The notes: a model not told the origin generated them from the sequence alone. A DNA stretch of 64,000 nt from Chroococcidiopsis thermalis PCC 7203 (GCF_000317125.1 NC_019695.1:2158336-2222335); one strand, 5' to 3'; positions 1-9,787 are shown, counted from the first letter of the stretch. Numbers and translations are program-made.

Positions 1-2
1 AA

Positions 3-1802
3 GGAGCGAAAGTAGTCAGCGTCGGCGGTCCTACAGAAACAACGCTGTGGAATATTTGGTATCCGATTGAGGAGTTTGACCCGAACTGGAAAAGCATTCC
101 CTACGGACGACCAATTTCCAATACTCGCTACTACATTTTCAACGATGCTTTGGTGGAATGTCCCGCTTGGGTGTCGGGGGAGATGTGCGTTGCTGGCGTG
201 GGAGTTGCCAAAGGTTACTGGCACGATCCAGAGAAAACCAACGCCAAATTTATTTTGCATCCCCGTACTGGCGAACGAATTTATCGAACTGGAGATATGG
301 GACGCTTCCGCCCCGATGGGACGATCGAGTTCATGGGACGGGTCGATTTTCAAGTTAAAATCAACGGTCAGCGGATCGAGCTAGGGGAAATCGAGTCAAC
401 TTTACAACAACACGCAGGTGTTAATTCGGCGATCGCGACGACTTACGACCAGAAAGGCAAAAAGCTTTTAGTAGCATACGTCATTCTGGCGAAAGAGTCA
501 GAGCTAAATACTGACGAACTGCGCTTGTTTTTACGCGGTAAGTTACCAGAACATATGGTTCCTGCTGCTTTCGTAATGCTAGAACAGTTTCCTTTGACTC
601 CTAATGGCAAAGTCGATCGCAAAGCGCTACCCGCACCTTTTGCAGCAGATGCTACCCCTGCTAAAAGTACAACTCAAAAGCAGTCTTCAGGGATTCAGGC
701 AAAAGTCAGTCGAATTGTGTGTAAAGTATTGCAGTTAGAAAATGTCGATTTGGACGCGAATTTATTGAGTGTAGGGGCGAATTCGCTCGATATGGTGAGA
801 ATTGGCAACCAACTAGAAAAGGAATTTAAGAATCGTCCCCGGATTGATGAATTGTTCCGCTTGCAGTCAATTCAAGCATTAGTTGATTATTACGAGCAGC
901 AAGAAAGTAAATCGGTTTCTAGCAATACAGATGACAGTCTGTTAGGAAATAAGCTACTGTCTTCCTACAGGATTATTCTCGATCCTGTGGAGCGGGAGAA
1001 ATTTAAGAAATCGCGCCCAGGAGTCCGGCGAGATCTGAAAGAGACACCTGCAATTCAATTAGAAAGACCTGTTGTTGATGAGGAGTTACAGAAAAAATAT
1101 CGCGATCGCAGCAGTTATCGTAAGTTCTTGTTAAAATCAATTCCATTTGAGAATTTCAGCCTATTTTTAAGCTGTTTATCTCAAATTATCCTAGACGGTC
1201 AATCTAAGTTTCTCTATGCCTCCCCTGGCGGTTTGAATCCAACTCAAGTTTACTTGCATGTCAAACCCGGACGCATTGAAAATGTGCCAGCTGGTGTTTA
1301 CTACTATCATCCAGAGGAACATCAACTCGTTGTTTTGACATCTAATGTCGATATTGACAGAGGAGTCCATATTCCATTCATTAATACACCAATGTTTGAT
1401 GAATGTGCCTTCTCCATCTTCTTCATTGCCGATTTAGATGCGATTGGACCTGGCTATGGCGAGCGAGGAATTCACTTCGTTACCTTGGAATCGGGAATTA
1501 TGGCACATCAGCTAGAGGTTTCGGCTCCAAGTTACGGAATTGGGATGTGTCAAGTTGGTAGTATTGCTTTTGAACGGATTCGTCCCTGGTTTAAGCTCAA
1601 GGACACCCATATCCTGATTCACTCCACGCTAGGAGGTTATATTGACTCTAGCCGCTCTAGCCGACCCGATCTGAGCAATACTTCGGGACAAACACCGGAG
1701 AAAATGGCAGTTGAATTGTTGGAACGAATCGAGTCTCTTTCTCCCAGTGAAGTTAAGGGATTGCTGGAGGCTTATCAACAGCTAGAAGGGAGCAGGGAAT
1801 AA
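3..1802 (+). CDS. Nonribosomal peptide synthetase, C-terminal part (A-PCP-Ox), 5' truncated by window edge
   Basis: The reading frame is open to the left edge, so this is the last 599 residues of a larger enzyme. In order it shows the adenylation core from motif A5 (GGPTETT, about residues 8-14), A7 (YRTGDMG), A8 (GRVDFQVKINGQRIELGEIE) and A10 (NGKVDRKALP). A carrier domain follows with the phosphopantetheine serine in GANSLD (about residue 261). After it comes a SagB-type nitroreductase/oxidase domain (about residues 350-560; RSSYRKF and YASPGGLNPTQVY). Family knowledge: such flavin domains oxidise thiazoline or oxazoline rings or carrier-bound residues. There is no thioesterase after the Ox domain. 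The ATG at 150 is internal and not the start. The substrate cannot be read because most specificity residues lie outside the window. Confidence 0.9.
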   Translation, partial: GAKVVSVGGPTETTLWNIWYPIEEFDPNWKSIPYGRPISNTRYYIFNDALVECPAWVSGEMCVAGVGVAKGYWHDPEKTNAKFILHPRTGERIYRTGDMGRFRPDGTIEFMGRVDFQVKINGQRIELGEIESTLQQHAGVNSAIATTYDQKGKKLLVAYVILAKESELNTDELRLFLRGKLPEHMVPAAFVMLEQFPLTPNGKVDRKALPAPFAADATPAKSTTQKQSSGIQAKVSRIVCKVLQLENVDLDANLLSVGANSLDMVRIGNQLEKEFKNRPRIDELFRLQSIQALVDYYEQQESKSVSSNTDDSLLGNKLLSSYRIILDPVEREKFKKSRPGVRRDLKETPAIQLERPVVDEELQKKYRDRSSYRKFLLKSIPFENFSLFLSCLSQIILDGQSKFLYASPGGLNPTQVYLHVKPGRIENVPAGVYYYHPEEHQLVVLTSNVDIDRGVHIPFINTPMFDECAFSIFFIADLDAIGPGYGERGIHFVTLESGIMAHQLEVSAPSYGIGMCQVGSIAFERIRPWFKLKDTHILIHSTLGGYIDSSRSSRPDLSNTSGQTPEKMAVELLERIESLSPSEVKGLLEAYQQLEGSRE

Positions 1803-1830
1803 GGGATTGAGACTTTTCGGTTAAGACTAG

Positions 1831-1893
1831 ATCCCCCCTAACTCCCCTTAAAAAGGGGGGAACAAAGCCCCTTTTTCAAGGGGTTGGGGGATC
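1831..1893. repeat. Interspersed C-rich/G-rich inverted repeat (GATCCCCC type)
   Basis: GATCCCCCCTAACTCCCCTT is followed by a run of A and G, then by GGGGTTGGGGGATC, so the two ends are inverted copies that can fold. Related units lie at 19195-19226 and 19335-19363. It lies just after the synthetase gene and could act as a transcript end. Confidence 0.7.
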
Positions 1894-2029
1894 TCCAAGA
1901 TCTTTTCGTCGTTAAACGAGATGTATCGAGTAGGGAATGACTTTTCTTTCTATAAATTGCGACTAGGCGATCGCAGAGTCGGCAAACAAGATAAACTAAC
2001 AAGCGCACTCAATCTGTTAATTTATCCCC

Positions 2030-3376
2030 ATGTTGGCTTCTCCGTTCGCAGTTGAAACTATCGATCGCCAGCAAAATCTGATTGTCACTAGACCCCAGAC
2101 AGGGTTTTGCTTGCGCGGTCGCATTCGGATTCCTGGCGATAAATCAATTTCCCATCGGGCTTTGATGTTAGGGGCGCTGGCAAATGGGGAAACCCAAATT
2201 CAAGGGCTGCTGTTGGGGGAAGACCCCAGGAGTACGGCGAGCTGTTTTCGAGCAATGGGGGCGGAAATTTCAGAACTCAATACAGATTTGGTGCGGGTGA
2301 AAGGGATCGGTTTGGGTCAGTTGCAGGAACCAGCAGACGTATTGGATGCAGGAAATTCTGGGACGACGATCCGGTTGATGTTGGGAATTTTAGCTTCTCA
2401 TCCAGAAAGATTTTTTACAGTGACGGGAGATAGTTCGTTGCGATCGCGTCCCATGTCTCGCGTCGTCAAACCTTTGCAACAAATGGAAGCGCAAATTTGG
2501 GGACGTAAGGGTAATTCTCTCGCACCTTTGGCAATTCAAGGGCAAAACCTCAAACCAATCCACTATCAATCTCCCATCGCTTCGGCACAGGTGAAATCGT
2601 GTATTCTGCTAGCTGGGTTGATGACTGAGGGAAAAACAACGGTAACAGAACCAGCTTTATCCCGCGACCACAGCGAACGGATGTTGCAAGCTTTTGGGGC
2701 GCAATTGAGCGTCGATCCCCAAACCCATAGTGTCACGGTAACCGGACCAGCGCAACTGCAAGGACAGCAGGTAGTCGTTCCTGGTGATATTAGTTCGGCT
2801 GCTTTTTGGTTGGTGGCTGGGGCGATCGTCCCAGATTCAGAATTGGTCATTGAAAATGTTGGCGTTAACCCTACGCGCACTGGGATTTTAGCAGCTTTGG
2901 AAATGATGGGGGCAGATATTCAACTGGAAAATCAGCGAGTTGTTGCTGGGGAACCAGTCGCCGATCTGCGGGTGCGTTCTGGCGGTTTAAAAGCGTGTAC
3001 GATCGCAGGTGACTTAATTCCGCGTCTAATTGACGAAATTCCGATTTTAGCAGTAGCAGCAGTGTTTGCTAGCGGTACGACGATAATTCGGGACGCAGCA
3101 GAGTTAAGGGTTAAAGAAAGCGATCGCCTTGCAGCTATGGCAACCGAGTTAAATCGTATGGGTGCGAAAGTCACGGAATTACCCGATGGTTTAGAAATTA
3201 CTGGTGGGACGGCTTTAAAGGGTACGGAGGTAGATAGTTACACCGATCATCGCATTGCTATGAGTTTGGCGATCGCGGCTTTGAATGCCAGCGGTACGAC
3301 AACTATAAGTCGAGCCGAAGCCGCAGCAATTTCTTATCCAGATTTCATCCCAACTCTGCAACAAGTTTGCCAGTAG
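2030..3376 (+). CDS. aroA: 3-phosphoshikimate 1-carboxyvinyltransferase (EPSP synthase)
   Basis: Joins phosphoenolpyruvate to shikimate-3-phosphate in the chorismate pathway, in the cytoplasm. The 448-residue length is usual. Visible motifs are [12 protein letters not shown] near residue 37, [38 protein letters not shown] and, near the C-terminus, KESDRLAAM and DHRIAMSLA. The set RDHSE, GDKS, SAQVK and NPTR fits the class II enzymes described as glyphosate-tolerant; that property is inferred from family motifs. About 25 residues precede the first conserved block; no better start was seen. It stands alone between repeats. Confidence 0.97.
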   Translation: MLASPFAVETIDRQQNLIVTRPQTGFCLRGRIRIPGDKSISHRALMLGALANGETQIQGLLLGEDPRSTASCFRAMGAEISELNTDLVRVKGIGLGQLQEPADVLDAGNSGTTIRLMLGILASHPERFFTVTGDSSLRSRPMSRVVKPLQQMEAQIWGRKGNSLAPLAIQGQNLKPIHYQSPIASAQVKSCILLAGLMTEGKTTVTEPALSRDHSERMLQAFGAQLSVDPQTHSVTVTGPAQLQGQQVVVPGDISSAAFWLVAGAIVPDSELVIENVGVNPTRTGILAALEMMGADIQLENQRVVAGEPVADLRVRSGGLKACTIAGDLIPRLIDEIPILAVAAVFASGTTIIRDAAELRVKESDRLAAMATELNRMGAKVTELPDGLEITGGTALKGTEVDSYTDHRIAMSLAIAALNASGTTTISRAEAAAISYPDFIPTLQQVCQ

Positions 3377-3393
3377 CACGAACTACTTTTGCT

Positions 3394-3417
3394 GTAGGTG
3401 GGCAACGCCCACCTGAC
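3394..3417. repeat. 24-bp palindrome GTAGGTGGGC...GCCCACCTGAC
   Basis: A near-perfect palindrome of 24 bp centred on GGGCAACGCCC, between the convergent aroA and methyltransferase genes. It begins with GTAG like the other palindromes in this window and could form a bidirectional hairpin terminator. Confidence 0.6.
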
Positions 3418-3426
3418 TATTTTGGT

Positions 3427-4287
3427 TTATTTCCTACCAACTAAGACTGCTGTTTGATAATTGTAAGCTTCTGTCGTTACCGAATGTATTTTGTAGAGCT
3501 TGCTCAGTTTTTTACAGAAATAATCGATGTCGTAAAAAACTTGCGAACCCGTATCGCGACCGATTGTCAGAACAGCCATATCATTTTTAGTTTGATTGTA
3601 CAAATCTGAAGCTCGGAGTTTTTTAGACAGGAAAATGTTCTGGAAATCAGTATGCAGTAATTTGATAGTTTGATTGTCGTGAATTGTCAGGTAAAGCCTT
3701 CCTTTTGGAGAAAGAATTCGCCGAAGTTCTAACAACCAAGCTTCAGTCAAATCGTCAACGTGGGTAAATAGCGAACCAGCATAGATCAAATCGAAATATC
3801 GATCTTCAAATGGTAAGTGAGGAATTGTCGTTGTGACTGCAAAATTGAAGAGTGGCTCTAAGTGTTCTTTGCACCAATAAATCATGTCAGCATCAATGTC
3901 TACTCCCCAGATCTCGCATGACTGCGCGTATTTTTGCAAATGACGAGTCATTCTACATGCACCGCAACCAAAATCTAAAACGCGATCGCCTGCGGTTAGT
4001 GTAAGTCCTGAAGATTTGGCTAATTCCAACATCTTCTGCGTGTCTTCTGCTCCAGACGACAAGTATTCTTCCCTTGTCTTGCCATATCCTAACCAAAATT
4101 CTTGTGGAGGTACTGCTAATTCTACGTTATCGGCTTGCCGATCTGTAAGAGATGATTTGGGGATGACGTAAGAAGATACTCCCTTTTTATATGGCTTATA
4201 TTTGTACAGCGTTGTGAAAAACCCAGCAAATTTGTGTTCTAGAGATCGGAGCCAAAATCTAAGTGAGGTTGGGAGTTTTTTGAGCAT
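3427..4287 (-). CDS. Class I SAM-dependent methyltransferase
   Basis: A 286-residue protein with a Rossmann-type methyltransferase core: motif I VLDFGCGACRM (about residues 103-113), the acidic end of strand 2 in GVDIDADMI, and post-I motifs FEDRYFDLIYAGSLFTHVDD and LRRILSPKGRLYLTIHD. An N-terminal stretch of about 70 residues lacks clear motifs, and the C-terminal 60 residues may shape the substrate pocket. The fold is clear; the substrate is not. It is isolated, with an A+T-rich upstream region. Confidence 0.85.
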   Translation of the reverse strand: MLKKLPTSLRFWLRSLEHKFAGFFTTLYKYKPYKKGVSSYVIPKSSLTDRQADNVELAVPPQEFWLGYGKTREEYLSSGAEDTQKMLELAKSSGLTLTAGDRVLDFGCGACRMTRHLQKYAQSCEIWGVDIDADMIYWCKEHLEPLFNFAVTTTIPHLPFEDRYFDLIYAGSLFTHVDDLTEAWLLELRRILSPKGRLYLTIHDNQTIKLLHTDFQNIFLSKKLRASDLYNQTKNDMAVLTIGRDTGSQVFYDIDYFCKKLSKLYKIHSVTTEAYNYQTAVLVGRK

Positions 4288-4658
4288 TTTGTCTATTGTT
4301 GGGCGTGACTAATACTACTGGAAAGCTTCTATTTCTACACACATTTTTTAACATTCGCTATCCATAGCCGTGCATATTAACATTAATTTGTGTCAAAAAC
4401 AATTGCTAAAAGCAAAATTTTCTTTATTCAATTTTGATGTGTAACTGAAACCATTGACTTTCAAGTTATAGAGCCTTTTTCTGTTATTTGACAAATAACT
4501 ATTTAGTAATTTTTAGCTTTAGCACTTAATAATGCTTCGAGCAAAAAAACTATGTATAAAAAACAATACCTGAATCCACAAGTCGTCTATCAATAAATAG
4601 TTCAAGAGCGATAAATTTGTATTCGATCGTAGATTGAATAATATTTAATTTACTTATT
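4288..4658. other. A+T-rich intergenic region
   Basis: 371 bp between two minus-strand genes. It is clearly more A+T-rich than its surroundings and lacks HIP1 sites. No small ORF with a ribosome binding site, no strong hairpin and no RNA gene was recognised. It should hold the promoter of the methyltransferase gene. Confidence 0.5.
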
Positions 4659-5765
4659 TTATAGAAATGCTTGCAACTGATTTCGCTCTTGTGGTAAACC
4701 AAACGATCTGAGCAGATGCGCCATATTACTATTGAACTGCCAAACGCGATCGTACGAGGCGATCGCTTCTATGACAGATTTTTGTACAGATGTATTCTTG
4801 TATTCGATCGTGTCTGCTAATTTGTGTCCGTTAAAAGCTAGATATAGTAGCGTTCGTACTAAACTTAAAGCACTATAACCATCTACAGTTTTCAGAGCAT
4901 TTATTAAGGCTGGAATGACAACATTTCCTGTTGCCCCTAGATAGCATAAGCAAGCGCAAGCATCGCTAATAACATCGCTATTAGCCCAAGGTAATCGAGC
5001 ATACGCTTCTTTCACAGATATCGGATGTTCGATAATTTCGATCGGTATTGCTATGGCTTCCAGTGGAGTTTTATCTTTTGCTAGCCTTACAAGTGTCATT
5101 GCAGCCGCTAAGCGCACGAGATCGCTTTCCTCAGAACTCAGAAATTGCATAAATAGTTCTATGTTTGCTAATTGCGGCGGCTCCAAAAAACCCAGGCTTA
5201 ATATTAAACTGGCTCTGACTTGAGAGCTTCGTTCTTGCGCTAAACAGTGCTTTAGATAAGGAATAAATTCCGACGCTTGCCGTTGGCAATAAGCGAGGAT
5301 GTAAGGTGCAGCAATTCTGAGTTTTGAATCATTATGTTTTAGCAAACTCAGATAAACATTTATCCCACTACGAACAGCACGATTAACACGTCTTATCCAG
5401 ATCATTTCGTGTTGTATTTGCACTTGAAACTCAGGCTTATCTAATTCATCGTTATAAAACAATAAATTTTGATGTTCTTCTAAATAAGAATGACTGCGTG
5501 CTAGGTGTGCCAAATAAATTAAAATTTTATCTCTATCTTGTACTGCTTCAGTTTGACTCAGTTCTAGTAAAAATGGTATTGCGTATACTGTAGCTTCAAA
5601 AACAGTACCTTGATGATAAATATTACTGTACAATTTAGACAAAGCATCTTGACGAGACGGGGCATCAGCGGAGGCTAAACTTCTGAGCAGCTCGGGTACA
5701 TCATCAGCCATACCGTAAGCGTGTTCGAGTTCGTGCCAATTAATTACTTCTAAGCCTTCTAGCAC
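4659..5765 (-). CDS. HEAT-repeat protein of unknown role
   Basis: 368 residues starting at GTG 5765, preceded by GGAG at suitable spacing. The N-terminus (INWHELEHAYGMADDVPELLRSLASAD, shown here in two halves: INWHELEHAYG and DDVPELLRSLASAD) and YHQGTVFEATVYAIPFLLEL match a widespread bacterial family of HEAT/PBS-lyase-like proteins. The rest is helical, with repeats such as LRIAAPYILAYC, VRASLILSLGFLE and VRLAAAMTLVRLA. These repeats usually mediate protein binding. No catalytic motif is visible and neighbours give no hint. Confidence 0.75.
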   Translation of the reverse strand: MLEGLEVINWHELEHAYGMADDVPELLRSLASADAPSRQDALSKLYSNIYHQGTVFEATVYAIPFLLELSQTEAVQDRDKILIYLAHLARSHSYLEEHQNLLFYNDELDKPEFQVQIQHEMIWIRRVNRAVRSGINVYLSLLKHNDSKLRIAAPYILAYCQRQASEFIPYLKHCLAQERSSQVRASLILSLGFLEPPQLANIELFMQFLSSEESDLVRLAAAMTLVRLAKDKTPLEAIAIPIEIIEHPISVKEAYARLPWANSDVISDACACLCYLGATGNVVIPALINALKTVDGYSALSLVRTLLYLAFNGHKLADTIEYKNTSVQKSVIEAIASYDRVWQFNSNMAHLLRSFGLPQERNQLQAFL

Positions 5766-5959
5766 AATTTATTCTCCAGCAGAGTAATGGCGCAATATTT
5801 ACCTCACTGCCATCAAGATTTTATCTAGCCATTTTTGACTACTTCCATCTTTACCACAACCTCAGTTGTAACCGTTTGTCGTTTTTTCAGAAATTAATTT
5901 GTTACCGGTAATTCAGACAATTTTGCGAATATGGTTGTATAAAATTTGGGAATTGTCCC

Positions 5960-7780
5960 TTATTGACAGTGGAAAAGTTTGGCTCGGTAGCCATTGACTT
6001 TAGCTCGGCGTTGTGAATCTGGGACACAAATTTGATTATTTCCTTCCTCTAAGTCGTGTCTGGCGCTAGTAAAGTTGACAACCCATAAATCTAGGGGTTT
6101 TGGTAGTTCAGCAATTGTTTTGTAAAGAGTTTCTACTGAGCGATTCGAGCTACGGTCGTGCTGAGCTAAAAGAAACAAAGGAGAATTTACTTGAGAACCA
6201 TACAGATGTTTAAACTGCCAACCCAGTGTCATGAGTTCTCTCACCTGTGCGCGAGTATAGTGAGCTGTAGCGATTAAAATTGGATTTTGCGATCCTTGTT
6301 GCATAATTGGTACGAGGCGATCGGGTCTTTCAATCTTTTGATAACCAAAGTTAAAAACGACAGTTAAAGCACCGAGCAAACCGAGTAGCCAAATTAGCAC
6401 GACTGCAACTTTACCTCTTGTTTGCAGAAACTTGAGTCGTAACTGCTGACGAGGAGTCCAGTTTAACTCTGTATGTTGAACTAATCGATTGCTATCCCAA
6501 CAAATTGCTAATGCCGCGCTGACGATCGCAATCAAGGCTGGAAAGTAAACAAAGTGATAGCGCGAGGCAATACTCAAATCTGCACCCAAGGCGTAGGTAA
6601 CAATCGAAAATAGCGCGATCGCTACCAAAACAAATCCACCTACAACTTGAGTTCCACTGCGAGATCGCGATCGCCATAACTGAATTTTCCAACCGCTAAT
6701 GAGTATGGGCAACGTCCAAAATAGAAAAGCGACGATAATTACACCGCAAACCAGGGCAATTGGTTGACTCACGCCCTCAACGGGTAGCAGCCACAGCATT
6801 GAAATCATCCATGCTAAAAACCTCGCCGTGCTTTCTAAAATACTGCCGAAAGGATTACCACGATAAATCCAATCTGTCATTTGGTTATCTGGAATACTTT
6901 GCAAGAAAGGCAACCAGATTAAACCCCCTGCTGTGGTTCCAGCTGCAACGGCAATGAGTCGGGAGGTGGTAGGGGCGAGTTTAGCAAGCATATTCACGCT
7001 TATGTCAATAAATCTTCGACCGAAACCCGCCCGTACAGTGGATTCGGGGAATTGTGAATTGTGAATTTTGAATTGTTTCCACACCACAGCAAGCAAAACT
7101 ATTGCCTCGGCACAGAGGGTGAGGGTGAAAAAGTAATGAACGGCGATTCCTAAAGTGTTAGTTCCCACCCAAGTGAAAACTAACCAAATTGGGATTGGTT
7201 TTCGGTTCTCTAGACAGCGTGTAGCAACAACTAAGCAAGCTAGAGACGCAATAATAACTAAAATTGCTAAGGTATAGTGGCGCGGTTCTTGGGCTTGGTA
7301 GATGCCATAGGGTGAGACTGCCATCATTGCGGCGGCGATTTGTCCTACCAGGCGGGAACGAAAAGCTAGCCAGCACAGACCAAAAATAGCAGGAATTGCA
7401 GCCACTCCCAGAATGGCACTGAAGGCTCTTGCTGCCCATAATGAGACTAGTCCCTCATCTGGGGGAAATAGCTGTAACCATAGGTGATTGAGGAGGAAAT
7501 AGACAGGAGGATGGGTACTCTCTGTCATTAAATTGTGAAAAACATCACCAAAACTGGCAGATGGACGAGGCTGTAGTGGTTGTAGTAGGGTGTCTAGGGC
7601 GATCGCTCGATCTAAAGGGACAGTGCGAAAACTATTACCTAAACTAAATACTAAGGTGGCAAATTCATCCGACCAAGGTGGCTTCGCATCCAAATTAATA
7701 AATCTAATAATCGTGCCGATCGCAATCCAGCCGAAAAGTGTTAGCCATTGAAGCCAACTTCTCTGGGTAAAATTCACCAA
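5960..7780 (-). CDS. Multi-pass membrane glycosyltransferase, GT39/ArnT-like
   Basis: 606 residues with about 10-12 hydrophobic segments. Near the N-terminus WSDEFATL and, about 75 residues later, THPPVYFLLNHLW are typical of lipid-linked sugar transferases of the PMT_2 group; the acidic pair in the first loop is the usual catalytic site. They move sugars from polyprenyl phosphate at the outer face of the membrane. Start is TTG 7780 or GTG 7777. Residues about 240-270, between two membrane segments, are encoded by repeat DNA: a short AATTGTG heptamer run and then a 68-bp palindrome-ended element at 6969-7036, both in frame. The acceptor substrate is unknown. Confidence 0.82.
   Translation of the reverse strand: MVNFTQRSWLQWLTLFGWIAIGTIIRFINLDAKPPWSDEFATLVFSLGNSFRTVPLDRAIALDTLLQPLQPRPSASFGDVFHNLMTESTHPPVYFLLNHLWLQLFPPDEGLVSLWAARAFSAILGVAAIPAIFGLCWLAFRSRLVGQIAAAMMAVSPYGIYQAQEPRHYTLAILVIIASLACLVVATRCLENRKPIPIWLVFTWVGTNTLGIAVHYFFTLTLCAEAIVLLAVVWKQFKIHNSQFPESTVRAGFGRRFIDISVNMLAKLAPTTSRLIAVAAGTTAGGLIWLPFLQSIPDNQMTDWIYRGNPFGSILESTARFLAWMISMLWLLPVEGVSQPIALVCGVIIVAFLFWTLPILISGWKIQLWRSRSRSGTQVVGGFVLVAIALFSIVTYALGADLSIASRYHFVYFPALIAIVSAALAICWDSNRLVQHTELNWTPRQQLRLKFLQTRGKVAVVLIWLLGLLGALTVVFNFGYQKIERPDRLVPIMQQGSQNPILIATAHYTRAQVRELMTLGWQFKHLYGSQVNSPLFLLAQHDRSSNRSVETLYKTIAELPKPLDLWVVNFTSARHDLEEGNNQICVPDSQRRAKVNGYRAKLFHCQ
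6969..7036. repeat. 68-bp palindrome-ended element (GGGCGGGTTT family), inside the GT39 gene
   Basis: Begins GTAGGGGCGAGTTTAGC and ends GAAACCCGCCCGTAC; the ends are inverted copies. Internal sequence AATAAATCTTCG resembles GCGATAAATCTTGG of the copy at 45566. It is read in frame as about 23 residues of the GT39 protein. Confidence 0.75.
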
Positions 7781-7831
7781 CCCTCACACCCCTTACACCA
7801 AATAAATTACACCAATAAATTAATCAAGCAG

Positions 7832-8131
7832 CTATCGCGGTTCATAGTAGCGACAACCCTCACAGGGTCCTTCAGGATTGACCGCACACCTAATATACCC
7901 GGAACGAGCATTGTAGCGACAGCTGATGTCACCAACTAGATATCCTACTCCTTCCAAATAGTAGCGATCGCTATGAAGTGGTGTAGCTTCGCTTCTCTGT
8001 GTCCTGATGGAGGTAAAGTCGATCGCTTGCCTAAATCTCGCTTGTATTTGCGCCTCTCTTCGGCGCAGTAGCCACAGCGATAGCAATGATGGCATTAGTC
8101 CTAAAGCAAGAATCCAGAGTGCTACTCCCAC
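7832..8131 (-). CDS. DUF6464 family small membrane protein
   Basis: 99 residues from GTG 8131, preceded by AGAGGT. An N-terminal hydrophobic segment (about residues 3-21) is followed by a basic stretch, then a conserved cyanobacterial domain: DRYYLEGVGYLVGDISCRY and CAVNPEGPCEGCRYYE. The three late cysteines (C..CxxC) could bind metal or form disulfides; this is inference. Function is unknown. It ends just downstream of the GT39 start. Confidence 0.8.
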   Translation of the reverse strand: MGVALWILALGLMPSLLSLWLLRRREAQIQARFRQAIDFTSIRTQRSEATPLHSDRYYLEGVGYLVGDISCRYNARSGYIRCAVNPEGPCEGCRYYEPR

Positions 8132-8179
8132 CTGTGCTTTACCTCTTGTCAGCTGTCAGTTGTCAGTTATCAGTTATCG

Positions 8180-8232
8180 GTGACTAGTGACTGGTGGCTA
8201 GTGACTAGAAAGGAGTCCAGCCACTAGCCAGT
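8180..8232. repeat. Paired inverted heptamer array (hairpin-like)
   Basis: Left arm made of TGACTAG/TGGCTAG heptamers, spacer AAAGGAGTC, right arm CCAGCCACTAGCCAG. The arms can pair. Five more composites of this kind lie at about 16491, 37798, 40812, 58607 and 63381. Confidence 0.7.
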
Positions 8233-8273
8233 ACGCCGTTAACCAACAACCAACAACCCTCTTACTCCCTAAT

Positions 8274-8780
8274 CTATAACAACCAATTCAGTAGAGGGAA
8301 TTTTTGCTTGGTTTTTGTCTTTTGTCTCAATGTTTGCGCTAGCTGTTGTGCTTCTCTTTCAGCTTGAAATAAATCGATGACTTTAGTTGTCAAAATGAAT
8401 TCACTTGTATTGCGGCGCTTGACTTGGGGGACAATGACTGAGCGATACTCGCAAGCACTTCCAGATAGCTGTTGAGTATAGTTTATTTGGTTGGCGATCG
8501 CTTTTAATCCAAAGATTGCTGCTTCTAGTTCTGCGGCTAATTGATTAATTTTGTCTGCTTGTGCTGCCAAGTGCTGCCATTCGCGGCGATTGCTGTGAGA
8601 CAATTCTGATGGGATTTGAGGCTGCAAGGGTGGTATTGCCTGATGTTCTCGCTTTGGGATTGCGATCGCCGTTACACACGATCGATGGCGTTCGGGAGAT
8701 ACTGGTAATGTTACGACTCTAGAACGCCCTAGATGCTGCTGGATGGGAAATTGGACTAAGTTTGATTTGAGTTTTGTCAT
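8274..8780 (-). CDS. Hypothetical protein, coiled-coil-like
   Basis: 168 residues from ATG 8780; an upstream TTG at 8810 would add 10 residues but has no better support. The middle (AAQADKINQLAAELEAAIFG) looks like an amphipathic helix or short coiled coil. The C-terminus is basic and ends in FPLLNWLL. No signal peptide, membrane segment or known motif was recognised. It is divergent from ppk2, sharing a 120-bp upstream region. Confidence 0.65.
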   Translation of the reverse strand: MTKLKSNLVQFPIQQHLGRSRVVTLPVSPERHRSCVTAIAIPKREHQAIPPLQPQIPSELSHSNRREWQHLAAQADKINQLAAELEAAIFGLKAIANQINYTQQLSGSACEYRSVIVPQVKRRNTSEFILTTKVIDLFQAEREAQQLAQTLRQKTKTKQKFPLLNWLL

Positions 8781-8901
8781 ACTATTTCTCGATTGGAGAT
8801 CGCCGCTCAAATTTTAACTGCATGTTAGTACAAGCGAACTATATTGACAAGGAAAGAACAGGTTAACTTTTTTAAAAAAAATTCGTTTAGGAGAAAAACC
8901 C

Positions 8902-9753
8902 ATGTCAGCTATAGATCGAAATGGGACTCATGCAGCAGTCAAGTCTGCTGAAAGCACCAAAGAGAACAAATCGAAGAAAAAGCTGAACGGTAAGTTATAC
9001 GAAAAAGAATTGGCACGACTGCAAACAGAGTTGGTGAAATTGCAGTACTGGGTTAAACATCAAGGTTTAAAAGTAGCGCTGATTTTTGAAGGACGTGATG
9101 CAGCCGGAAAGGGAGGCGCAATTGGTTGCGTGACGGAATACCTCAATCCGCGTGGTTGTCGTGTGGTGGCTTTGGGTACGCCTTCAGATGTGGAAAAGAC
9201 GCAGTGGTACTTTCAGCGTTATGTTGCCCATCTACCTGCGGCGGGGGAAATTGTGCTGTTCGATCGCAGTTGGTACAATCGTGCGGGGGTAGAACGGGTG
9301 ATGGGTTTTTGTACTGAGGCTCAATATCAAGAGTTTATGCAATCTTGCCCTGAATTCGAGCGGATGTTGGTGCGATCGGGGATTATTTTGTTGAAGTACT
9401 GGTTTTCTGTCAGCGATGAGGAACAGGAACGCCGTTTTCAAGCGCGGGTAAAAGATCCGGCTAAACGCTGGAAACTCAGTCCGATGGATATTGAAGCCCG
9501 CGATCGCTGGGAGGAATATTCTAAAGCTAAGGATGTCATGCTAGCTCATACTAACATTCCAGAGGCTCCTTGGTTTACGGTGGAAGCCGACGATAAAAAA
9601 CGGGCGCGACTTAACTTAATTCAACACATTTTAAGCAAGATTCCCTATCAAGATATGACTCCAGATGCATTCGATTTACCACCTAGAAAACCTGGAACTG
9701 GCTATAATCGTCCACCTCTAAACGAACAGTTTTTCGTTCCCCAGGTTTATTAA
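8902..9753 (+). CDS. ppk2: Polyphosphate kinase 2 family protein
   Basis: 283 residues, the usual length. Walker A is FEGRDAAGKGGAI (about residues 60-72); the second conserved block is LFDRSWYNRAGVERVMGFC; the lid motif is RRFQARVKDPAKRWKLS. PPK2 enzymes move phosphate between polyphosphate and nucleoside mono- or diphosphates. A single PPK2 domain with an N-terminal basic tail suggests the NDP-kinase type, but the nucleotide is not certain. A ribosome binding site AGGAG precedes ATG 8902 at good spacing. It ends 34 bp from the convergent cofH. Confidence 0.93.
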   Translation: MSAIDRNGTHAAVKSAESTKENKSKKKLNGKLYEKELARLQTELVKLQYWVKHQGLKVALIFEGRDAAGKGGAIGCVTEYLNPRGCRVVALGTPSDVEKTQWYFQRYVAHLPAAGEIVLFDRSWYNRAGVERVMGFCTEAQYQEFMQSCPEFERMLVRSGIILLKYWFSVSDEEQERRFQARVKDPAKRWKLSPMDIEARDRWEEYSKAKDVMLAHTNIPEAPWFTVEADDKKRARLNLIQHILSKIPYQDMTPDAFDLPPRKPGTGYNRPPLNEQFFVPQVY

Positions 9754-9787
9754 ATAATTTGTAGTAGCGTCAAGAAGATTTCATAAC

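Noticed and set aside
150-384. ATG 150 as start of the NRPS gene
   Set aside because: The frame is open to base 3 and carries the A5 motif before this ATG, so the gene begins outside the window.
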